DNA from: Candidatus Omnitrophota bacterium
GTDB lineage: Bacteria; Omnitrophota; 4484-213
Length of the DNA: 6,989 bases
Reading direction: 5' to 3'
Assembly (NCBI GenBank): GCA_030640885.1
Contig: DAOWIN010000153.1
Location: 1 to 6,989, forward strand
Under the pieces are notes generated by a model. It was not told the origin of the DNA. It did not search any database and was given only the letters and a program-made list of their open reading frames with translations. Each line of letters opens with the position of its first letter. Position 1 is the stretch's first letter. Made by a program: the position numbers and the translations under genes. Shown piece after piece: positions 1 to 4,894 of the stretch.

Positions 1-16
1 CCCACCCTCTCCGCCA
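1..16 (+). tRNA. tRNA-Ser, 3' end only (partial)
   Basis: The first bases read as the end of a class II tRNA: CCCAC (3' strand of the T stem, 1-5), CCTCTCC (3' strand of the acceptor stem, 6-12), G as discriminator base (13) and an encoded CCA (14-16). A 3' acceptor strand CCTCTCC with G73 is what many bacterial serine tRNAs have, pairing with a 5' GGAGAGG that would lie upstream of the window. The anticodon is not visible, so the serine identity rests on the acceptor end alone; a leucine tRNA is less likely because of the G discriminator. An A/T hairpin follows directly. Confidence 0.7.
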
Positions 17-43
17 AAAATTTTTACTTTGTAAAAATTTTTG
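15..43 (+). terminator. A/T-rich hairpin after the tRNA, possible terminator
   Basis: A perfect inverted repeat, AAAAATTTTTAC and GTAAAAATTTTT (16-27 and 31-42, one further C-G pair at 15/43), closes on a TTT loop. It ends in a T-run immediately after the tRNA CCA, as an intrinsic terminator or 3'-processing hairpin would. The stem is almost all A-T, so termination strength is uncertain. It also separates the tRNA from the lipoprotein gene starting at 60. Confidence 0.5.
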
Positions 44-59
44 ATCCTAAGCGAAACGA

Positions 60-755
60 ATGAAAAAACGATTATTTTTGATTTTTCTGTTCTCTGTTAT
101 TATTGGCTGTGCCACTTTCGAGGATAGGGTTACCCCCATAAGACCTCCAAGCGATTACTATGTCCATAGCGATATAGATGGAGTGATTATTGGGGTTGAG
201 GTTTTGAATACACCTGAGCAGTCAAAAGCACAATTCAATGTTGACTTGACAAAAATGGGGATTTTGCCCGTGAAGCTGATAGTTAAAAATAATAGCGGGC
301 AAAATGTGGAAATAGACAGAACCCAGATTTTTGGGGTGCGCAATGACGGTTCAATGTTGAATACCTATGCCTTACATCAATCCATTGAAAAGATCAAGCG
401 TTCAGAGACGGCTAAAGGGGCGGTGAAGGGAGCTGGAATGGGAGCGGTAGTAGGAGCAACTGCCGGAGCCGCTCTTGGAGCAGTAAGCGGAGGCGGTAGT
501 CATAATGTGGGCAAAATGGCTGGCGTAGGAGGTTTAATGGGTACTTTTATGGGCGCTCTTATTGGAGGAGATTCAGTAGCCGCTCATATTCCCCAAAAGA
601 TGCATCATATGGATTGGGGAAAGAGAAACATTCGTCCCGGCTATCTCGTTAGCGGTTTTATATTTTTGCCCCAAGATAATTATGTACAGTTGAAGCTCGC
701 AGTTTTAAATGTTGCCGCAGACAAGGTTTCCGAGGCAGCGATAAAGTTAAGATAA
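60..755 (+). CDS. Predicted lipoprotein with glycine-zipper segment
   Basis: This encodes a 231-residue protein of unknown function. The N terminus is a lipoprotein signal peptide: a KKR basic start, a hydrophobic stretch of about 11 residues, and a lipobox ending I-I-G-C, so cleavage and lipidation would fall at Cys17. After a short linker (residues 18-40), residues 40-115 look like a beta-rich globular domain. Residues about 118-173 are a run of glycine and alanine with small-residue spacing (GAGMGAVVGATAGAALG, then GVGGLMGTFMGALIGG), typical of glycine-zipper segments in envelope proteins. The C-terminal 50 residues (GYLVSGFIFLPQD) resemble another beta domain. ATG at 60 is chosen because the signal peptide begins there; no clear Shine-Dalgarno lies upstream. 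It is the only gene between the tRNA and pheT and shows no functional link to either. The exact family is not recognised. Confidence 0.85.
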   Translation: MKKRLFLIFLFSVIIGCATFEDRVTPIRPPSDYYVHSDIDGVIIGVEVLNTPEQSKAQFNVDLTKMGILPVKLIVKNNSGQNVEIDRTQIFGVRNDGSMLNTYALHQSIEKIKRSETAKGAVKGAGMGAVVGATAGAALGAVSGGGSHNVGKMAGVGGLMGTFMGALIGGDSVAAHIPQKMHHMDWGKRNIRPGYLVSGFIFLPQDNYVQLKLAVLNVAADKVSEAAIKLR

Positions 756-760
756 CTTTC

Positions 761-902
761 TCTTGACCCCGTTAGAAATCTGATTTTTGCTAAAATTTAG
801 TTTATTATTATAATAGAAAGGTTTCATAGCTGATATATTTCTTTAAGCAATAGAAAAAAAATTAGGGATTTTTTTCTTACAGGACTTCTAACGGGGTTGA
901 CA
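761..902. repeat. MITE-like element bounded by 12-bp inverted repeats
   Basis: ACCCCGTTAGAA at 766-777 is the exact inverse complement of TTCTAACGGGGT at 886-897. Similarity extends weakly outward (TTGACCCC on the left, GGGGTTGACA on the right) and to the next inner bases (ATC versus GAC). The roughly 108-bp interior is very AT-rich and non-coding, and holds a weaker nested pair (TTGCTAAA near 787, TTTAAGCAA near 842). Size, inverted ends and lack of coding capacity fit a miniature inverted-repeat transposable element. A long-range RNA or cruciform structure, or a paired protein-binding site, would look the same. No target-site duplication is obvious. The right end overlaps the -35 box of the pheT promoter. 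Confidence 0.6.
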
Positions 903-926
903 ATATCAGAGGTAAATTGTTATAAT
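897..926 (+). promoter_or_regulatory. Near-consensus sigma-70 promoter of pheT
   Basis: TTGACA (897-902) and TATAAT (921-926) are both perfect consensus hexamers separated by 18 bp. Initiation about 7 bp after the -10 box would fall at or next to A933, the first base of the pheT ATG. The same TTG at 897 opens the longest pheT reading frame, but it is better read as the -35 box than as a start codon. Confidence 0.8.
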
Positions 927-932
927 TTAAAA

Positions 933-3047
933 ATGAAAGTAAGTCTAAATTGGTTAAAAAATTATGTCCATATTACTTTGCCCACCGAAGAATTAGCCGA
1001 GAAATTGACCATGGTTGGATTAGAGGTTAAAGCAATCTCTAATGGTAAAGGTAAAGATGAGATTTTGGATATTGAGGTTACCCCTAATCGTTCCGACTGT
1101 TTGAGCATATTGGGTATTGCCCGCGAGGTGGCAGCTACTACAGGGTTCAAGTTGCAGTCTGTAGCTTCCAGGGTAGAGGAAAATGAATTGCCGCCGCAAA
1201 ACGCAAAACGCAAAGCGAAAAGCACATGCGCAGAGGTTGAGATTCAGGATAAGCAGGGTTGCTCAAGATATACAGGTAGGCTAATTAGCAATATAAAGGT
1301 AGGACCATCGCCATTATGGATGCAAAGGCGGTTGCTTAATTTAGGGTTGAAGCCAATAAATAATGTTGTGGATATTACCAATTATGTAATGCTGGAAAGG
1401 GGGCAACCTCTGCACGCTTTTGATTTTAAAAAAATCAAAAGCGTGAAATCCAAGTCCCAAGCAAGGAAAATAATAATCAGGAAAGCAAAAGCGGGAGAGA
1501 AAATCATTACTCTTGATAATGAGGAAAAGGAATTGGACGGACAGACTCTAATTATTGCTGATTGCCAAAAGCCTTTAGCGGTTGCCGGGGTAATCGGCGG
1601 CCAGAATTCCGGAATAGATGAGAATACAAATACGGTTTTTTTAGAAAGCGCCTATTTTAAACCCTTGCAGATAAGAAAAACAAGCCGAAAATTAGCTATC
1701 TCTACAGAGTCGTCTTATCGTTTCGAAAGGGGCGTATGTTCAAAAGAAATAGATTTAGCCTCAGAAAGAGCAGCCCAATTGTTAGAGGAGTTTGCGGAGG
1801 GTAAATTAGAAGAGGTTGTATGGGCAGGCAGAAATAAGAAAAAAAAACAAGAGCTTGAATTACGTTACGATCAAGTTAAGCGGATTTTAGGAATAGATAT
1901 TTCTGAGGAAAGAATAAAGAAAATTTTGACAACTTTGCAATTTGAGATAAGTTTTTCCGATAAAAAAAGAATAAGAGTAAAAATTCCCTATTTCCGTTCT
2001 GATATTGAAAGGGAAAGCGATTTAATTGAGGAAATTGCCCGCATATTTGGTTTTCAAAATATTCCTCTTGTAATGCCGCCAGCGAGAATTTCCCTTTTTG
2101 AGAAATCTAAAAGTGAGATTGTAAGCAAAAAACTGAAAGAAATATTAATTAGTTCGGGGTTTGGGGAAATAATTACTAACAGCTTAACCTCTGATCGAGC
2201 AATTGTTGAACAGGGCGGGAAGGAGAAAAAAATTATCCATATTTTTAACCCGTTAACCATTGAGCAAGAAATAATGCGTCCATCTCTTTTTTCTAATGCT
2301 TTAAATGTCCTCGCTTGGAACTTTAATTATAGAGCGGAAAGGGTTAAGATTTTTGAGTTAGGAAAAATTTATTATTATAGCGAGAAAGGAGAGGCCTATG
2401 AAGATAAAAATCTGTTGCTAACGATATTTGGAAAGAAAGAAAATGTTTGGTACAAAAAAGGCAAAGAATTCAAACAAAGTTTAAGTGTGCCCAGATTAGA
2501 TTTTTATGATATAAAAGGGATAGTGGAAAAAATACTTTTTGAATTAGGGATTAGCAATTATTCGTTTACGGAGGGAAAAGACTCCCGTTTTTCTCGTCTT
2601 TGCGCTGTTTTAAAAATAAAAAATAAAAAAATAGGAATTTTGGGGGAGGTAAGCAAAGATATTTTGGTCCATTATGGGCTTAAACAAAGGGTGTATCTTT
2701 GCGAGATCAATTTTAAATGTTTAGTAGATTTAAGTAATTTCAAAAAGAAATTTAGCCCTATTTCTAAATATCCGACAATATGCCGGGATATCGCCCTATT
2801 GGTAAAAGATAAAATTACCTGCGGGGAGATAATTTCAATTATCCGCAAAAATGGTGGGGAGTTAATAAACAATATTCACCTATTTGACATCTACCAAGGG
2901 AAACAGGTGCCCAGAGGACATAAAAGTTTAGCTTTTTCTATAGAGTATCAAGGGAAGGAAGAGACTTTAACCGATACAGAAATAAATAATGTTGACAATA
3001 AAATTCGTCAGCAGTTATCCAAAAAACTGAAAGCGACAACCCGCTGA
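933..3047 (+). CDS. pheT: Phenylalanyl-tRNA synthetase beta subunit, short form
   Basis: PheT is the beta subunit of the cytoplasmic alpha2-beta2 enzyme that charges tRNA-Phe; it carries editing and tRNA-recognition modules. The 704 residues begin MKVSLNWLKNYV, the classic PheT start, which fixes ATG at 933. After the N-terminal domain (1-45) the protein passes straight to EVTPNRSDCLSI (about 50-62), so the EMAP/OB-fold tRNA-binding domain usually inserted here is absent; E. coli PheT is 795 residues. The B3/B4 editing domain follows (about 110-290, with the SRYTGR and HAFD motifs), then B5 (about 309-380), the catalytic-like core (381-600) and the ferredoxin-fold anticodon-binding domain (about 606-704). 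No Shine-Dalgarno precedes the ATG and the promoter implies a leaderless mRNA. pheS, the usual upstream partner, is absent. Two linker insertions look repeat-derived (residues about 88-97 and 168-178). Confidence 0.97.
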   Translation: MKVSLNWLKNYVHITLPTEELAEKLTMVGLEVKAISNGKGKDEILDIEVTPNRSDCLSILGIAREVAATTGFKLQSVASRVEENELPPQNAKRKAKSTCAEVEIQDKQGCSRYTGRLISNIKVGPSPLWMQRRLLNLGLKPINNVVDITNYVMLERGQPLHAFDFKKIKSVKSKSQARKIIIRKAKAGEKIITLDNEEKELDGQTLIIADCQKPLAVAGVIGGQNSGIDENTNTVFLESAYFKPLQIRKTSRKLAISTESSYRFERGVCSKEIDLASERAAQLLEEFAEGKLEEVVWAGRNKKKKQELELRYDQVKRILGIDISEERIKKILTTLQFEISFSDKKRIRVKIPYFRSDIERESDLIEEIARIFGFQNIPLVMPPARISLFEKSKSEIVSKKLKEILISSGFGEIITNSLTSDRAIVEQGGKEKKIIHIFNPLTIEQEIMRPSLFSNALNVLAWNFNYRAERVKIFELGKIYYYSEKGEAYEDKNLLLTIFGKKENVWYKKGKEFKQSLSVPRLDFYDIKGIVEKILFELGISNYSFTEGKDSRFSRLCAVLKIKNKKIGILGEVSKDILVHYGLKQRVYLCEINFKCLVDLSNFKKKFSPISKYPTICRDIALLVKDKITCGEIISIIRKNGGELINNIHLFDIYQGKQVPRGHKSLAFSIEYQGKEETLTDTEINNVDNKIRQQLSKKLKATTR
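1195..1222 (+). repeat. Four heptamers inside pheT
   Basis: Four in-phase 7-mers lie in the coding sequence: CGCAAAA, CGCAAAA, CGCAAAG, CGAAAAG. They encode the basic stretch QNAKRKAKS at about residues 88-97, in the variable linker before the B3/B4 domain. The period and purine-rich strand match the larger heptamer arrays downstream. Just upstream (1152-1172) the stretch TTGCAGT, CTGTAGC, TTCCAGG includes the unit CTGTAGC, which recurs exactly at 3392-3398. The run is short, so chance is possible, but the shared period is suggestive. Confidence 0.6.
1413..1445. repeat. Perfect 15-bp palindrome within pheT
   Basis: CACGCTTTTGATTTT (1413-1427) and its exact reverse complement AAAATCAAAAGCGTG (1431-1445) flank a 3-base AAA spacer, all within the open frame. 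The left arm encodes the conserved HAFDF of the B3/B4 domain. The right arm encodes KIKSV, the start of a stretch with no obvious counterpart in standard PheT sequences. Right after it come CCAAGTC and CCAAGCA (1450-1463), two heptamer-like units. The mRNA would form a strong hairpin here. Confidence 0.8.
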
Positions 3048-3076
3048 TTTCCTTTTCCTTGAAAATATGGTATAAT
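3048..3076 (+). promoter_or_regulatory. Extended -10 promoter of 6S RNA
   Basis: TGGTATAAT (3068-3076) is an extended -10 element with a perfect TATAAT. The best-spaced -35 candidate is only TTTCCT at 3048-3053 (17-bp spacer), directly after the pheT stop, so the extended -10 probably carries the promoter. Initiation about 7 bp downstream (3082-3086) matches the predicted 5' end of the 6S RNA. Confidence 0.7.
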
Positions 3077-3082
3077 TGTTTA

Positions 3083-3244
3083 TAGATTCCCTACCTTGTT
3101 CGTGCTTACGGGGAGTAATTTTTGAGCCAACATTTAGTTTGAGGGAGCCTGTGTTTGGATGCAATGCGTTGTATTCAACAGGGCACCCACTTTGCAATTA
3201 GGTTCAAAGATTTTTCTTCGAGCGACAGGGTGGGGATTTTTTTT
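3083..3244 (+). ncRNA. ssrS: 6S RNA
   Basis: 6S RNA mimics an open promoter, binds housekeeping-sigma RNA polymerase and lowers transcription at many promoters in stationary phase. The roughly 160-nt transcript shows the expected long interrupted rod. The closing stem pairs TCCCTACCTTGT (3088-3099) with ACAGGGTGGGGA (3225-3236), 12 continuous pairs including G-U. An inner helix pairs TTTGAGCC (3121-3128) with GGTTCAAA (3201-3208), the conserved GAGCC/GGUUC pair that flanks the central bubble. The apical part pairs GGGAGCCTGT (3143-3152) with the ACAGGGCACCC segment (3178-3188) and ends in a hairpin at 3155-3176. It starts after its own extended -10 promoter and ends in eight T residues. rarA follows; as I recall, Bacillus subtilis bsrA also lies near the rarA homologue yrvN. 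Exact ends are inferred and the call was not checked against a covariance model. Confidence 0.87.
3225..3244 (+). terminator. 6S RNA 3' end and U-run
   Basis: The 3' strand of the 6S closing stem (3225-3236) is followed at once by TTTTTTTT (3237-3244). The 5' partner of this stem lies some 130 bases upstream, so the terminator uses the closing helix of the RNA itself rather than a local hairpin. Confidence 0.6.
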
Positions 3245-3337
3245 ACTAACAAAAGTTTTACATTTCTCGCTCTCTAACTTTTTTCTTTACGCTAAAATCT
3301 GCGTTTCGGCAGGGCAAAAAAATCAGGTAACAAACAA
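3245..3337. other. Spacer with no recognised feature
   Basis: This is an AT-rich stretch between the 6S terminator and the first heptamer element. I see no supported coding frame, RNA gene or convincing promoter. rarA must be transcribed from a weak promoter here, from one inside the repeat element, or by readthrough of the 6S terminator. Confidence 0.5.
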
Positions 3338-3426
3338 CAAGTTATAAGTTTCAAGCAAGATTAAGATAGAAATCTTAATTCTTGGTTTTGCCTGTAGCCT
3401 GAAGCTTGTAGCCTGCGGCTTGGTTA
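3338..3426. repeat. Head-to-head heptamer element 1 (upstream of rarA)
   Basis: The left arm is three purine-rich heptamers: CAAGTTA, TAAGTTT, CAAGCAA (3338-3358). The centre is an imperfect hairpin, CAAGATTAAGAT (3356-3367) against ATCTTAATTCTTG (3372-3384), with an AGAA loop and one bulge. The right arm is the opposite-strand version in exact 7-nt phase: GTTTTGC, CTGTAGC, CTGAAGC, TTGTAGC, CTGCGGC, TTGGTTA (3385-3426). It ends 54 bases before the rarA start. The layout matches elements 2 and 3. In addition, 3391-3409 (GCCTGTAGCCTGAAGCTTG) is an exact reverse complement of part of element 2. Confidence 0.8.
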
Positions 3427-3480
3427 ATGTTCGTTTAAAATGACAAAACTTCTATTAGTATTTTGAGTGGTTTAACTAAT

Positions 3481-4824
3481 ATGAGCGATTTATTTTCTAA
3501 AAGAGAAAATGCAGATTTGCCTTTGGTAGTGCGGATGCGGCCGCAAAGTTTAGCCGATTTTGCGGGGCAGAGACATATTTTAGGTGAAGGAAAGCTGTTA
3601 AAAAGATTAATTGAAGCTGACCGCATTTCCTCTTTAATTTTGTATGGTCCCCCTGGAACAGGCAAGACTGCCCTTGCTTATCTTATCGCCAAGACTACCG
3701 CTGCCCATTTTGTGGCTATAAATGCCATTTCCTCCAATGTTCAGGAGTTAAGAAAAATTATAAAAAAGGCACAGAAGCAAAGGCAGGATGAAAATAAAAA
3801 AACAATTTTATTTATTCATGAGATTCACCATTTTAATAAAAATCAGCAGTATGTTTTGCTTTCTGATATTGAAGAACAGAATATAATTTTGATTGGGGCA
3901 ACTATCCACAATCCCTTTTTTTCTTTAATTTCTCCGCTTCTTTCCCGTTCCTCAGTTTTTGAGTTCAAGCGTCTGAATGAGGATGAAGTTAAAGAAATTT
4001 TACACAAAGCAAGCAGAGAAAAAAAGAGGGGATTGGGGAATTTTCCTTTAGCTGTTTCCCAAGAAGCAGTTGAATTTTTGGCAAAGATTTGCGACGGAGA
4101 TGCCCGCAGGGCGCTTAATGCTTTAGAGATTGGAGCATTGAGTACATCGCCAAAGGTAGATGGAAAGATTTATTATGATTTAAAGGTAGCCCAGGAATCA
4201 ATGCAAAAAAAGGTAGTAGTTTATGATAGAGCGGGGCAAGGGCATTATGACACCATTTCTGCCTTTATTAAAAGTATGCGCGGTTCAGATCCTGATGCCA
4301 CTCTTTATTGGTTAGCAAAGATGCTTTACGCTGGAGAAGATGTGCGTTTTATTGCTCGTCGGGTTGTTATCTGTGCCGCTGAAGATGTGGGGAACGGCGA
4401 CCCGAATGCTTTGATAGTGGCTAATGCCGCGTTGCAGGTTTCTGAATTTATTGGTTTGCCTGAGGCAAGAATTCCTTTAGCCCAAGCCGCTGTTTATATT
4501 GCTACTGCTTTAAAAAGCAATGCCGTTTACAAGGGATTAGAAACAGCGCTTGCAGACATAGAACAGGGGAAGACACTTGAGATTCCTACGAATTTAAAAG
4601 TGAACAGTTATAAAGGTGCAGAAAGACTGGGACGAGGGGGATATAAATATGCCCATAATTATAAGGGACATTTTGTGGAACAGGAGTATATCCCCTCTCA
4701 AAAAAGGTATTATCAACCTGCAGGATTGGGGTATGAGAAGGTGATAAAAGAGAGGATGGAAGCTACAAGCTGCAAGCCGCAAGCTTCAGGCTACAGGCAA
4801 GAAGAAGAAAAGAAAAAATCTTAG
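3481..4824 (+). CDS. rarA: Replication-associated recombination protein A (AAA+ ATPase)
   Basis: RarA (MgsA/WRNIP1 family) is a clamp-loader-like AAA+ ATPase that acts at stalled replication forks in the cytoplasm. The 447 residues have the family order: N-terminal LVVRMRPQSLADFAGQRH, Walker A GPPGTGKT (56-63), Walker B region HEIHHFNK (113-120), GATIHNP with the arginine-finger motif LLSRSS (Arg156), sensor-2 motif GDARRALN (206-213), then the helical tetramerisation domain with SMRGSDPDATLYWLA and SNAVY. The Walker B acidic residue, Asp in the usual DEIHRFNK, is His113 here (codon CAT), a likely handicap for magnesium binding. ATG 3481 is preferred over TTG 3463 because MSDLF is a family-like start; the ribosome site is weak (GAGTGG, about 10 bases upstream). 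Residues 427-447 (EATSCKPQASGYRQ onward) are encoded by heptamer repeats and look like an added tail. The DHS-like gene starts 70 bases downstream, probably in the same transcript. Confidence 0.95.
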   Translation: MSDLFSKRENADLPLVVRMRPQSLADFAGQRHILGEGKLLKRLIEADRISSLILYGPPGTGKTALAYLIAKTTAAHFVAINAISSNVQELRKIIKKAQKQRQDENKKTILFIHEIHHFNKNQQYVLLSDIEEQNIILIGATIHNPFFSLISPLLSRSSVFEFKRLNEDEVKEILHKASREKKRGLGNFPLAVSQEAVEFLAKICDGDARRALNALEIGALSTSPKVDGKIYYDLKVAQESMQKKVVVYDRAGQGHYDTISAFIKSMRGSDPDATLYWLAKMLYAGEDVRFIARRVVICAAEDVGNGDPNALIVANAALQVSEFIGLPEARIPLAQAAVYIATALKSNAVYKGLETALADIEQGKTLEIPTNLKVNSYKGAERLGRGGYKYAHNYKGHFVEQEYIPSQKRYYQPAGLGYEKVIKERMEATSCKPQASGYRQEEEKKKS

Positions 4825-4874
4825 ATTTTAAGTTTCTTGCTTGCAACTTGCAACTTGTAGCTTGCAACAGGAGC
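4759..4874. repeat. Head-to-head heptamer element 2 (rarA 3' end)
   Basis: The left arm runs in exact 7-nt phase inside the last codons of rarA: GAAGCTA, CAAGCTG, CAAGCCG, CAAGCTT, CAGGCTA, CAGGCAA, GAAGAAG (4759-4807). The centre is a small palindrome, AAATC TTA GATTT (4816-4828), which contains the rarA stop codon TAG (4822-4824). The right arm is the opposite-strand form: CTTGCAA, CTTGCAA, CTTGTAG, CTTGCAA, CAGGAGC (4840-4874). The two arms can pair over about 24 bases with a few mismatches. The element could act as a 3' hairpin or attenuator between rarA and the next gene. Confidence 0.85.
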
Positions 4875-4894
4875 TTTTATTCATAGGAGAACAA

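Noticed and set aside
897..932. TTG at 897 as the pheT start, giving 12 extra residues
   Set aside because: The first bases are a perfect -35 box, the stretch contains the -10 box, and the protein family starts at MKVSLNWL (933).
3159..3347. 62-codon + strand reading frame
   Set aside because: It starts inside the 6S RNA and has no ribosome site; its amino-acid sequence looks random.
3420..3464. sigma-70 promoter directly before rarA
   Set aside because: Only weak boxes with poor spacing (TTCGTT with TATTAG at best); not good enough to report.
4841..4894. TTG at 4841 as the start of the DHS-like gene
   Set aside because: The extra 18 residues are translated heptamer repeat; ATG 4895 has a well-spaced AGGAGA.
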